NCBI GenBank assembly: GCA_963813315.1
Contig: CAWEYO010000004.1
Span: 62,001 to 126,000 of the forward strand
Direction of reading: 5' to 3'
DNA: 64,000 bases
Source: CAWEYO01 sp963813315
Lineage (GTDB): Bacteria; Pseudomonadota; Alphaproteobacteria; Rhizobiales; Rhizobiaceae
Shown here: piece by piece, positions 42,993 through 50,995 of the stretch
How positions within the stretch are numbered: position 1 is the stretch's first letter
How the letters are laid out: every line of letters begins with the position of its first letter
Notes under the pieces: generated by a model
What the model was told of the DNA's origin: nothing
The model's input: only the letters and a program-made list of their open reading frames with translations
Databases searched by the model: none
Made by a program: the position numbers and the translations under genes

Positions 42993-45323
42993 TTGGCACG
43001 GCGCATCTCCGGACGGGACACCAAAGGTGATAAACGATCCGGCGAAGCGCGCCGCGCATTCGACCCGCAAGAGGGGCAGCGGCCAACGCGGGACGACCTC
43101 CTCCGTTTTGTATCCGAAAATCCCGACCGCTCAAGCAAACGGGACATCGCACGGGCATTCTCGCTGAAAGGCGAGGATCGGGTGTGGTTGAAGGACACGC
43201 TGCAAGATCTCGAGGACGAGGGGTTGCTCGAAAAGAGCCGCAAGCGGCTGATCCGGCCGGGCGCATTGCCTCATGTCGTCGTGCTCGACATATTCTCGCG
43301 CGACGCGGATGGCGGACTGCTGGCGCGTCCGACCGAGCGCGCAGGGGACGACAGTGAACAAAATCCGCTGGTTGCCGTGAAACTCTCGCGTGGCGCAAAA
43401 GGATCGGTGCCCGGTGTTGGCGACCGGGTGCTAGCCAAGGTCTTTCCGTCCGAAGACGCGGCCGGACCCGCCTACACCGCTCGGGTGATGAAGATTTTCG
43501 ACAAGCGCAAGGAAGCCGTTCTAGGCGTCCTCCGCGTCGCCCATGATGGAACCTTGCGGATCGAGCCAGTCGAGCGCCGCCAGCCGGAACTGATCGTCGA
43601 ACCGGAATTCCGCAACGGCGCGGAAGCCGGCGATCTGGTGGAGGTGGAGGCATCGCGCGCCGGGCGCTACGGCCTGCCGCGGGCGAAAGTCTTGTCGGTG
43701 GTGGGATCGCTTACAAGCGAAAAGGCGGTGTCGATGATCGCCATCCACGCGCACGAAATCCCACATATGTTTTCCGACCGGGCGATCGAGGAGGCCGCGT
43801 CCGCCAATCCGCCCGGCCTTGCCGGCCGCGAGGACTGGCGATCGCTGTCTCTGATTACCATCGATCCGGCCGACGCCAAGGACCATGATGATGCAGTCCA
43901 TGCCGAACCGGATCCCGATGAAAGCAATTTGGGCGGCTGCATCGTTACTGTCGCCATCGCTGACGTTGCCGCCTATGTGCGGCCCGGCTCGGCGCTCGAC
44001 CAGGAAGCGCTGAAGCGCGGCAACTCCGTTTATTTTCCGGATCGCGTCGTGCCGATGCTGCCGGAGCGCATTTCAAACGACCTATGCTCGCTGAAGGAGA
44101 ATGTCGACCGCCCGGCATTGGCAGTGCGGATGACATTTTCCGCGCAAGGACGCAAAATCCGCCACGGTTTCCATCGGGTGATGATGCGCTCGGCCGCTCG
44201 CCTGGCCTATCCGCAGGCCCAGGCAGCCATCGATGGCTACCTGGATGACGCAACGCGGCCAATTCTGGACAGCGTACTGAAGCCGCTTTGGGCAGCCTAC
44301 GAGATACTGAAACGCGGCCGTTCGGCGCGCGAACCGCTGGAACTCGACCTGCCGGAACGGAAAATCCTGCTCAAGCCGGATGGAACGGTCGACCGTATCG
44401 TCGTGCCCGACCGCCTCGACGCGCACCGGCTCATCGAGGAATTCATGATCCAGGCCAATGTCTCGGCCGCTGAAACGCTCGAAGCGAAACGCCAGAAGCT
44501 GGTCTATCGCATCCACGATGCTCCCTCGCTCGCCAAGCAGGAATCGCTGCGCGAATTCCTGGCGACGCTCGGGCTGTCGCTCGCCCGCGGCGCACAGATG
44601 CGGCCGGGCCAGTTCAATTCGATCCTGGCGCGCGTGGAGGACACCGATCAGGAAACGCTTGTCAATGAAGTAGTGCTTCGCTCGCAAAGCCAGGCGGAAT
44701 ACTCGCCGGAAAATATCGGCCATTTCGGCTTGAACCTGCAGCGCTATGCGCACTTCACGTCGCCGATCCGGCGCTATTCGGACCTGATCGTGCATCGCGC
44801 CCTTATCTCTTCGCTGGGCCTTGGCGGGGACGGCCTGACGCGAAACGAGGAGGAAAGGCTGGAGGAAATTTCGGCGCTGATCTCTGCGTCCGAACGTCGC
44901 GCCATGGCTGCCGAACGAGACACGATAGACCGGCTTATCGCGGCCTATCTTGCTGAACGCGTTGAAGAAACCTTTGACGCCCGCATCTCCGGGGTCACCA
45001 AGGCGGGATTGTTCGTCAAGTTACCGCAATATGGAGCGGACGGTTTCATACCGGTGTCATCCCTTGATGGCGATTATTATATCTACGACAAATCCGCACG
45101 CGCGCTGTTCGGAGAGCGCACGGCCAAGGGCTATCAGCTTGCAGATCGCGTTGAAGTTCGCCTGATCGAGGTCGCACCGCTGGCTGGCGCCATGCGGTTC
45201 GAAATGTTGAGCGACCCGCGACCCCTGCCGGGCTCCAAACGGTCGTTCCACAAGGCCAAAGGCCAAAGATCGAGGGTTCGCGCATCCCAACCGCGTCAAC
45301 GCGCCCGCAGCAGGAGACGATGA
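42993..45323 (+). CDS. rnr: Ribonuclease R
   Basis: A 776-residue 3'-5' exoribonuclease. N-terminal winged-helix (RPTRDDLLRFVSENPDRSSKRDIARAFSLKGEDR) and cold-shock parts precede the RNB catalytic domain with TIDPADAKDHDDAVHAE (metal Asp cluster) and YAHFTSPIRRYSDLIVHRALI. An S1 domain (FDARISGVTKAGLFVKLPQYGADGFIPVSSL) and a basic tail end the protein. The start is a TTG at 42993, directly behind topA. Its last four bases overlap the DUF983 gene (ATGA). Confidence 0.95.
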   Translation: MARRISGRDTKGDKRSGEARRAFDPQEGQRPTRDDLLRFVSENPDRSSKRDIARAFSLKGEDRVWLKDTLQDLEDEGLLEKSRKRLIRPGALPHVVVLDIFSRDADGGLLARPTERAGDDSEQNPLVAVKLSRGAKGSVPGVGDRVLAKVFPSEDAAGPAYTARVMKIFDKRKEAVLGVLRVAHDGTLRIEPVERRQPELIVEPEFRNGAEAGDLVEVEASRAGRYGLPRAKVLSVVGSLTSEKAVSMIAIHAHEIPHMFSDRAIEEAASANPPGLAGREDWRSLSLITIDPADAKDHDDAVHAEPDPDESNLGGCIVTVAIADVAAYVRPGSALDQEALKRGNSVYFPDRVVPMLPERISNDLCSLKENVDRPALAVRMTFSAQGRKIRHGFHRVMMRSAARLAYPQAQAAIDGYLDDATRPILDSVLKPLWAAYEILKRGRSAREPLELDLPERKILLKPDGTVDRIVVPDRLDAHRLIEEFMIQANVSAAETLEAKRQKLVYRIHDAPSLAKQESLREFLATLGLSLARGAQMRPGQFNSILARVEDTDQETLVNEVVLRSQSQAEYSPENIGHFGLNLQRYAHFTSPIRRYSDLIVHRALISSLGLGGDGLTRNEEERLEEISALISASERRAMAAERDTIDRLIAAYLAERVEETFDARISGVTKAGLFVKLPQYGADGFIPVSSLDGDYYIYDKSARALFGERTAKGYQLADRVEVRLIEVAPLAGAMRFEMLSDPRPLPGSKRSFHKAKGQRSRVRASQPRQRARSRRR

Positions 45324-45757
45324 TGGAAGAGCACGCTTTCGGCGGACAGCAGCAGATCGGACGACCGGCGCGCCCCTTGATGAACGCGATGGCGCGCGGT
45401 CTCCGCGGCCGCTGCCCGCACTGCGGCGAAGGCAGGCTCTTCGCCGCGTATTTGAGCACGGCCGATCGGTGCGGCCGCTGCGGCGAGGAATTGCACCATC
45501 ATCGCGCAGACGATCTGCCGGCCTATCTGGTGGTGGTGATCGTCGGCCACATCATCGTGGGCGCATTCATGAGCGTAGAAGCGACGAGCACGCTCTCCAC
45601 CTGGCAGCATCTCGCGATCTGGGCACCGCTTACGATAGGACTAGCACTTGCGCTGCTGCAGCCGGTCAAGGGAGCAGTCATCGGGCTGCAATGGGCGCTG
45701 CATATGCATGGCTTTGGCGGAGACGAAGAATTGATCGAAGTGCATCCGGAAGTCTAG
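45320..45757 (+). CDS. DUF983 family membrane protein
   Basis: A 145-residue protein with two CxxC pairs near the N-terminus (GRCPHCGEGRLF ... DRCGRCGEELHHH) and two transmembrane helices (AYLVVVIVGHIIVGAFMSV and LAIWAPLTIGLALALL). This is the DUF983 pattern; the function is not established. It starts inside the rnr stop and is followed by a NUDIX gene, an order common in rhizobia. Its TAG stop is the start of a family C repeat. Confidence 0.9.
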   Translation: MMEEHAFGGQQQIGRPARPLMNAMARGLRGRCPHCGEGRLFAAYLSTADRCGRCGEELHHHRADDLPAYLVVVIVGHIIVGAFMSVEATSTLSTWQHLAIWAPLTIGLALALLQPVKGAVIGLQWALHMHGFGGDEELIEVHPEV

Positions 45758-45899
45758 GGTGCGCTGGGATTCAGGTCAGGCCGAGCCGAAAATGGCGGTT
45801 TTCGAGAACCGGCACGCAGCGTACGTCGGGTACGTGAGTACCGGAAGCGCAGAAGACCGCCATTTGCGGGCCGGCATCACCTGAATATCAACGCACCTA
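45755..45899. repeat. Family C element, full copy 1 (MITE-like)
   Basis: About 145 bases with terminal inverted repeats: left CTAGGGTGCGCTGGGATTCA, right TCACCTGAATATCAACGCAC. The interior AAATGGCGGTTTTCGAGAAC pairs loosely with a right part of the form AGACCGCCATTTGCGGGCC, and a central GTACGTCGGGTACGTGAGTA can fold. A copy about 90 percent identical by eye is at 60528-60674. Flanking CTAG/CTAC suggests insertion at a TA-containing target. Confidence 0.85.
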
Positions 45900-45919
45900 C
45901 GGTGGCAAGGGATGAACGG

Positions 45920-46660
45920 ATGGAAGGCATGACCCGAGCGCAGGTCGACAAGGCGGAATCGAAGGACTTCGCCCTCGGTGGCCAGACGATGCGGCCGCGC
46001 GATGCCGCGACCCTGATCCTGCTCGACCGGGTGGGAGGCGATTTTCACGTTCTGATGGGACGGCGCCATGCCCGCCATGCGTTCATGCCCGGCAAATTCG
46101 TATTTCCCGGCGGCCGCACCGATCCGGCCGACAGCCGCATTCCGGTGATCGAGGGCCTGCACCCCGATGAAGAAGCCAAGCTGATCGGGACCGGCGCGAA
46201 GGCCACGCGGGCGCGGGCTCGCGCAATCGCATTATCGGCAGTTCGAGAGACCTATGAGGAAGCGGGCCTGCTTATTGGCCGCAAGACCTCCTTTGCGACC
46301 AGCAGGGCCGGCTGGCAGGGGTTTGTCGAGCATGGCGTTCATCCGTCGCTCGAATCACTGCGCTTCATCGCCCGTGCGATCACGCCGCCCGGCCGCGTGC
46401 GGCGCTTCGATACCCGCTTTCTCGCGGCGTGGCGAGGCGATGTCGCCCTCACTCTTGAAGCCGGCGGCCCGACCAACGAGCTTGAGGAACTTGTCTGGCT
46501 GCCGATAGCCAAGGCCAAGCAGGCCGACATACCCGTCATCACAAGGACGGTGCTCGTAGACCTGGAAAGGCGGCTTGAACGCGATCCGCTGCTGAGGCCC
46601 GGCGGCGACGTCCCGTTCTACCGCATGATGCGCAACCGTTTCCTCCGTTCCCTTCTCTAG
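45920..46660 (+). CDS. NUDIX hydrolase
   Basis: A 246-residue NUDIX-fold pyrophosphohydrolase. The box is GAKATRARARAIALSAVRETYEEAGLLIG (G-x5... REx2EExG form), preceded by HAFMPGKFVFPGGRTDPAD. These larger NUDIX proteins, some acting on CoA or nucleotide-sugar compounds, have unassigned substrates. ATG 45920 has AAGGG upstream; GTG 45902 and ATG 45929 are alternatives. The MFS gene follows after six bases. The TAG stop lies in a TAGAGCA motif like the edge of a family A repeat. Confidence 0.88.
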   Translation: MEGMTRAQVDKAESKDFALGGQTMRPRDAATLILLDRVGGDFHVLMGRRHARHAFMPGKFVFPGGRTDPADSRIPVIEGLHPDEEAKLIGTGAKATRARARAIALSAVRETYEEAGLLIGRKTSFATSRAGWQGFVEHGVHPSLESLRFIARAITPPGRVRRFDTRFLAAWRGDVALTLEAGGPTNELEELVWLPIAKAKQADIPVITRTVLVDLERRLERDPLLRPGGDVPFYRMMRNRFLRSLL

Positions 46661-46666
46661 AGCAAG

Positions 46667-47857
46667 ATGAACGGCAGTCTTGCTCCCGACGAGCGCGCGC
46701 CGGATGAGATGCGCTGGCTATCGATCGCCGCCGCGATCGCCTCGATAAGCGTGGTCGGCATTGCGATAGGGCTGGGCGTGCCGCTGCTCAGCGTCATTCT
46801 GGAGTCGCGGGGCCATTCCGCCTCGATGATTGGGCTGAACACAGCCGTCGCCGGGCTCGCTTCGATTGCGGCGGCCCCGCTGGCGACGCCGCTTGCGCTG
46901 CGATGCGGAGTGGTCCCCACGATGCTCCTGATGATTGTCGGCGGTGCACTGGCTTTTGTCGGCTTCTATTTCGCGCCCTCCTTCTGGATGTGGTTTCCGC
47001 TGCGCGTGGTGCTGCATGTTGCGCTGACGGTGCTCTTCATCCTATCCGAATTCTGGATCAGCGTGTCCGCGCCGCCGCATCGGCGCGGCTTCGTGCTCGG
47101 CGTCTACGCCACCGTGCTGTCGCTAGGCTTTGCCTTCGGGCCATGGCTGTTTGCACAAATGGGCAGCGCCGGCTTCTTGCCGTTCGGCGTCGCGTTCACA
47201 CTGGTGATTCTGGCGGCACTGCCTGTGCTCGCCGCCTGGAAGGAGAGCCCGGCAATCCACGAAGGAGGAGACGAGCCCCGCAATTTCATCAGCTACATCT
47301 GGCTCGTACCGACCGCCACTGCGGCGGTTCTGGTGTTCGGTGCCGTCGAGACTGGCGGCTTTGCGCTGTTCCCGGTCTATGGCAACCGGATCGGATACAG
47401 CGAAGCGGATGCCGCCCTGCTGCTTACCATGATCGGCCTCGGCAACGTCATCCTGCAAATTCCGCTCGGCATCATCAGCGACAAAATACGCGACAGGCGG
47501 GTGCTGCTGGCCGCATGTTCCGGCATCGGCCTCCTTGGCATGGTCGCCCTCCCCTTCCTGGCGGACAACTGGCATCTGACCGCCGCCATGCTTTTTGTTT
47601 GGGGCGGTGTGGTGGCAGGGCTTTACACGATCGGACTCGCCCATCTCGGATCAAGGCTGACGGGCAAGGAACTCGCGTCGGCGAACGCTGCCTTCGTGTT
47701 CTGCTATGGATTCGGAATGCTGCTCGGCCCACAGGCGATCGGCGTCGGCATGGACCTCTTCGGTCCAGCCGGCTTCAGCTATGCGTTGGCGCTCTTCTTC
47801 ATCGCCTATCTCGCTCTCGTGCTGCGCCGCATGGCCGCGGAGCGGTCTCGGGCTTGA
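46667..47857 (+). CDS. MFS transporter (YcaD-like)
   Basis: A 396-residue inner-membrane transporter with about 12 transmembrane helices. SIAAAIASISVVGIAIGLGVPLLSVILESRGHSASMIGLNTAVAG at the start and SEFWISVSAPPHRRGFVLGVYATVLSLGFAFGPWL (loop with RG-rich turn) are typical of the MFS subgroup including YcaD. The substrate is unknown. It lies between the NUDIX gene and rpmG, an order seen in related genomes. Confidence 0.88.
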   Translation: MNGSLAPDERAPDEMRWLSIAAAIASISVVGIAIGLGVPLLSVILESRGHSASMIGLNTAVAGLASIAAAPLATPLALRCGVVPTMLLMIVGGALAFVGFYFAPSFWMWFPLRVVLHVALTVLFILSEFWISVSAPPHRRGFVLGVYATVLSLGFAFGPWLFAQMGSAGFLPFGVAFTLVILAALPVLAAWKESPAIHEGGDEPRNFISYIWLVPTATAAVLVFGAVETGGFALFPVYGNRIGYSEADAALLLTMIGLGNVILQIPLGIISDKIRDRRVLLAACSGIGLLGMVALPFLADNWHLTAAMLFVWGGVVAGLYTIGLAHLGSRLTGKELASANAAFVFCYGFGMLLGPQAIGVGMDLFGPAGFSYALALFFIAYLALVLRRMAAERSRA

Positions 47858-47962
47858 CTTTCTGCGCACGATCTTTATGTGTCGCGCCAAGTTTTCCGCG
47901 CCCGGGCGTTCAACCCGCGAGAGAGCGGGTTCCAATTCCACCGAACATGACGGACGAAGACA

Positions 47963-48130
47963 ATGGCCAAAGCCGCAAACATCAAGATCAAGCTTCTGTC
48001 GACCGCCGACACCGGTTTCTTCTACGTGACGAGCAAAAACAGCCGCACCAAAACTGAGAAGCTGTCGTTCCGCAAATACGACCCGGTTGCGAAAAAGCAT
48101 GTCGAGTTCAAGGAAACCAAGATCAAGTAG
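47963..48130 (+). CDS. rpmG: 50S ribosomal protein L33
   Basis: A 55-residue ribosomal protein: MAKAANIKIKLLSTADTGFF, then YVTSKNSRTKTEKLSFRKYD and PVAKKHVEFKETKIK. It is the Cys-free form of L33. The stop is TAG at 48128 and a strong terminator follows within 30 bases. In related genomes pleD and divK lie next to it; here divK is on the opposite strand 480 bases away and pleD is missing. Confidence 0.96.
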   Translation: MAKAANIKIKLLSTADTGFFYVTSKNSRTKTEKLSFRKYDPVAKKHVEFKETKIK

Positions 48131-48155
48131 AGAGACCGGATTTCCGAAATACCGG

Positions 48156-48179
48156 CGCCGCCTTCGAGGCGGCGTTTTT
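48156..48179 (+). terminator. Rho-independent terminator of rpmG
   Basis: Perfect 7-base stem CGCCGCC/GGCGGCG with loop TTCGA, followed by TTTTT. It starts 26 bases after the rpmG stop codon. Confidence 0.92.
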
Positions 48180-48608
48180 GTTGCGTGCACAGCGCTTTCG
48201 AGCGGTATCCTCATCCTCTAGGGGCGTCGGACCCGAAAGTGGGAAACGGCGGTTTCGGGTTCCGGTAAATCCGTATGCTCCAACGAAGAGATGCCGGTAT
48301 CGAACACCGATTTCATCGGTGCGTCCGACTGTTCCAGCCGAGAAACTGATCAGGGGCCGGTCGGTTCTGGCAGCGGTACGAGGAGGCCACTATGTGCCAG
48401 CGCCGGCCGGCCGACCCCACGGACCCAGGAGATGCGGCGGACCTGAGCATCATGGGGTATTGCGTAGATGGCGGCGACTGAAGCCGCCGATCGTGGCCCA
48501 TCCTGCTTTCTTGCTGTAACATTCGCGCAAGAACGCTTGAAAATCAATACCTTCTTAACCAACACCGCTAATGATCAGATCAAGGTAAATATTCAAGGCA
48601 GCGCTACA
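48180..48608. other. Gap between rpmG and divK where pleD would be expected
   Basis: About 430 bases without a credible gene. 48219-48290 is a degenerate family A repeat (GGACCCGAAAGTGGGAAAC and GGTTTCGGGTTCCGGTAAAT). The rest shows no GGDEF, receiver or other recognisable remnant in any frame. Confidence 0.6.
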
Positions 48609-48980
48609 TCAGGCGTCGCCCAAATAGGACTTGATCGTTTCGATAAAGCGGGGAACGGAAATCGGCTTGGATATGTAAGCCTCGCAACCGCCCTGGCGGA
48701 TGCGTTCCTCATCGCCCTTCATGGCGAAGGCGGTTACGGCAATCACCGGAATCACGTGAAGATCGTCGTCCTCCTTCAGCCACTTTGTGACTTCCAGTCC
48801 CGACACTTCCGGCAATTGGATATCCATCAGGATGAGATCGGGACGATGCGCCCGCGCGAGATCCAGAACATCAAGGCCATTCCTTGTCCGCACGGTCTCG
48901 TATCCGCTGGCTTCGATAAGATCGCGAAAGAGCTTCATGTTGAGCTCGTTGTCTTCGACGATCATAACTTTCTTGGGCAT
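48609..48980 (-). CDS. divK: Single-domain response regulator DivK
   Basis: A 123-residue stand-alone receiver domain: MPKKVMIVEDNELNMKLFRDLIEASGYE with the acidic pair, LILMDIQLPEVSG with the phosphoacceptor Asp, the T in VIAVTAFAMKGDEERI, and the K in GCEAYISKPISV. The ELNMKLF and DIQLPEVSG sequence is characteristic of DivK, which relays cell-cycle and polarity signals to CtrA in alphaproteobacteria. In relatives pleD follows on the same strand; here there is only repeat sequence. Confidence 0.93.
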   Translation of the reverse strand: MPKKVMIVEDNELNMKLFRDLIEASGYETVRTRNGLDVLDLARAHRPDLILMDIQLPEVSGLEVTKWLKEDDDLHVIPVIAVTAFAMKGDEERIRQGGCEAYISKPISVPRFIETIKSYLGDA

Positions 48981-48994
48981 CACCGATCACCGCC

Positions 48995-49045
48995 TCAGAG
49001 CATGATGACTTTTTCGTTGAATCGCCATCTCGGGATCATGCTTTA
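48995..49045. repeat. Partial family F repeat upstream of divK
   Basis: CAGAGCATGATGACTTTTTC ... TCGGGATCATGCTTTAGC; the outer GAGCATGAT/ATCATGCTT arms match the second stem-loop of the repeat at 18301-18404. It lies in the divK leader. Confidence 0.6.
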
Positions 49046-49203
49046 GCATGACGATTGAACGGTCGCCATGCGCACCCTGGAGCGCGAATCCCGCCGCAGA
49101 CGATAAAAACAGATGATTGCCAAAGCCGAGATCGAGTCTTGCATTTTGGTGGCCATTGGCTAGTCAACGCGATGATCCCCGCGTCGAGCCGAGAAGAATC
49201 GCC

Positions 49204-49503
49204 ATGAAAAACAAACCAATCTTGCGTACAGATGCTGAAGCGATTGCGATCGCGGCACTTGGCTTCATCGCCTCGGACGCAGAACTGTTGCCGCGTTTCC
49301 TGGCGATCACCGGCGTCGAGGTGTCGTCGCTTCGCAGGGCGGCACGCGAGCCCGGGTTTCTGGCGGGCGTGCTGCAATTCATTCTCGCGCATGAACCGAC
49401 GCTCATCCGCTTCGCCGAGACTTCGAACATGCCGGCGAGCGCCGTCGCGCAGGCGCAGCGCGCACTGCCGCTGGGCGACGACCGCTACGATTTGTCAACG
49501 TGA
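49204..49503 (+). CDS. DUF3572 family protein
   Basis: A 99-residue helical protein: MKNKPILRTDAEAIAIAALG, then FIASDAELLPRFLAITGVEVSSLRRAAREPGFLAGVLQFILAHEPTLIRFAETS. This is the DUF3572 pattern, found beside divK and dinB in rhizobia. The function is unknown. It is divergent from divK. The usual neighbour dinB is missing here and lies at 27008. Confidence 0.88.
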   Translation: MKNKPILRTDAEAIAIAALGFIASDAELLPRFLAITGVEVSSLRRAAREPGFLAGVLQFILAHEPTLIRFAETSNMPASAVAQAQRALPLGDDRYDLST

Positions 49504-49548
49504 CCCAAGGGCCATTTTTCTCCTGAGCGCACGACGGATCGCGGATCG

Positions 49549-49627
49549 CTTGCAGGCCGGCATCACCTGAATACCAACACGCATTAGAGCGGCGGACCCT
49601 AAACCGGTGCCCACTTTCGGGCTCTAA
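49549..49627. repeat. Composite repeat: end of family C joined to B/A
   Basis: Right end of family C (TTGCAGGCCGGCATCACCTG, AATACCAACACGCATTA) runs directly into TAGAGCGGCGGACCCTAAAC and GGTGCCCACTTTCGGGCTCT. Both parts are truncated. Confidence 0.7.
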
Positions 49628-49650
49628 CGGCAACGCCTCCTTCACCAGCC

Positions 49651-50259
49651 TCAAGCACTCCCACCCCTGCCCCAGCGCCGGGCAGGCGGCTGCGAATTCG
49701 GATTGGGGGGTATTCCGCCGCGCCGCCTGGTCAGTACAAAGCCGATGAAGCCGATCGCTGTGAGCACGAACCCCGCCGGCTGGATGCGCGCGTCGCTCGC
49801 TTTTTCTGTCCGCAGTATCAAGTTCGCAGCCCTCACGGTGACGCCCTCGGCGTCGCCCGGCCCAAGCGTGAATCGGTAATTCCCGTCGTCGACCTCACCG
49901 ATCACGCCGGCGGTGTCGCTGTACACTTTTTCCTGCTCCTGCGGGCTTGCCTCTCGCGCGGCGCCTTCATCGAAGGTGAGCGTTTCGGCAAGCACTGTGC
50001 GGCTGTCATGATCGGCAGTAAGTGTGAGCACGGCGCTGTCGCTGGCGCGATTTGGCTGCCCCGTTGCCGACATTTCAACCAACACGCGAACTGGTGCATC
50101 GCCGCGCTTCAGCGAGACGACGACCGGCTGGTAGCCGCTCGCATTGTCGTAGAGCTGCCATTTCCCGAGGTCGCGTACCGCCAAACTATCGACGGCGAAT
50201 GGATAGCCGAAACCAAGCGCCAGACCGGCAAGCAGGACAAGAAGGAAGAAAATACGCAT
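49651..50259 (-). CDS. Membrane-anchored protein of unknown function
   Basis: 202 residues from ATG 50259. The N-terminus MRIFFLLVLLAGLALGFGYPF is a signal anchor; the centre (residues about 40-165) is a soluble, probably periplasmic beta-rich domain with VLTLTADHDSRTVLAETLTF and VIGEVDDGNYRFTLGPGDAEG; a second hydrophobic helix (GFVLTAIGFIGFVLTRRRGG) ends the protein near a Pro/Arg-rich tail. I do not recognise a family. The frame is open to 50592, but that extension is translated repeat. Confidence 0.75.
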   Translation of the reverse strand: MRIFFLLVLLAGLALGFGYPFAVDSLAVRDLGKWQLYDNASGYQPVVVSLKRGDAPVRVLVEMSATGQPNRASDSAVLTLTADHDSRTVLAETLTFDEGAAREASPQEQEKVYSDTAGVIGEVDDGNYRFTLGPGDAEGVTVRAANLILRTEKASDARIQPAGFVLTAIGFIGFVLTRRRGGIPPNPNSQPPARRWGRGGSA

Positions 50260-50315
50260 CAGAAGAACCACCCGATGTTCGCGACCTGATCGGCCCGGTT
50301 CCGCCCACTGTCCGC

Positions 50316-50513
50316 TAGAGCGGCGGACGCACGCCGCTGCTACTCTATCTCTTTGTTTGAGCATCGGATTTTTCCCGAAACCGGTTCCCACTTTCGGGTC
50401 CGATGCTCTAGAGCGGTGGACGCACCGATAGATTCCGTGCTGCCGCTCTATCTCTATGTTTGAGCATCGGATTTTCCCCGAAACCGGTTCCCACTTTCGG
50501 GTCCGATGCTCTA
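50316..50513. repeat. Tandem pair of B+A composite repeats
   Basis: Two copies with period 93 bases (starts at 50316 and 50409). Each has TAGAGCGG.GGACGCAC ... CTCTATCTC(T/A)(T/A)TGTTTGAG, then GCATCGGATTTTTCCCGAAA, CCGGTTCCCACTTTCGGGTC, CGATGCTCTA. The last three bases (CTA) are the TAG stop of holC on minus. Confidence 0.85.
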
Positions 50514-50960
50514 TGCTTTGCGCTCCCAGCGCTTGTCCGTCGTCTGCTGCCAATAGGTTACCGCGTTGCCCATGGCCTTCAGGGTCTTCCAATGGCGGCG
50601 CGCGGTCTCCAGTTGAGCCGCATCATGCCCGTCGAACATGAAGACTGCGCGTGCGTAGGTCGAGATGTCCGGCGGCTCGGCGCCGTCGACAAGAAAACGG
50701 ATGTCGGCGGCATTCGGATTACCGGCGGCGGTCGTGAGCACTACCGGCTGGTCTGCCGGCCACGCTTCGCGGTCGGTCGCATGAGCAAGAAACGAATCAT
50801 CGCGGAAGGTCCAAAGTTGCGCATCAAGCGAGTCGCGCCGTTCTTCCGTCCCCGTCTGAACAACCGCCCGCCATCCGCGTTGCAGGCTGCGCTCCAATAG
50901 ACCAGGCAGCGCTTCCTCGAGTGTCGATTCGGTCAGATGATAGAACAGGACTTCGGCCAT
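50511..50960 (-). CDS. holC: DNA polymerase III subunit chi
   Basis: A 149-residue accessory protein of the clamp-loader that binds single-stranded-DNA-binding protein. It starts MAEVLFYHLTESTLEEALPGLLERSLQRGW and contains RRDSLDAQLWTFRDDSFLAHA, PVVLTTAAGNPNAADIRFLVDGAEPP and RAVFMFDGHDAAQLETARRHWK, all typical of alphaproteobacterial HolC. It lies downstream of pepA, an order conserved in this group. The stop codon is the first three bases of a repeat. Confidence 0.92.
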   Translation of the reverse strand: MAEVLFYHLTESTLEEALPGLLERSLQRGWRAVVQTGTEERRDSLDAQLWTFRDDSFLAHATDREAWPADQPVVLTTAAGNPNAADIRFLVDGAEPPDISTYARAVFMFDGHDAAQLETARRHWKTLKAMGNAVTYWQQTTDKRWERKA

Positions 50961-50995
50961 CGACTTTCCTTCAATCCTTCAATTCGGTAAGTCCC

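Noticed and set aside
42265..43653. 462-codon open frame on minus opposite topA/rnr
   Set aside because: It crosses the junction of two certain genes and has no recognisable motif.
50260..50592. N-terminal extension of the membrane-anchored protein at 49651
   Set aside because: It translates two tandem B+A repeats; the signal anchor starts at 50259.
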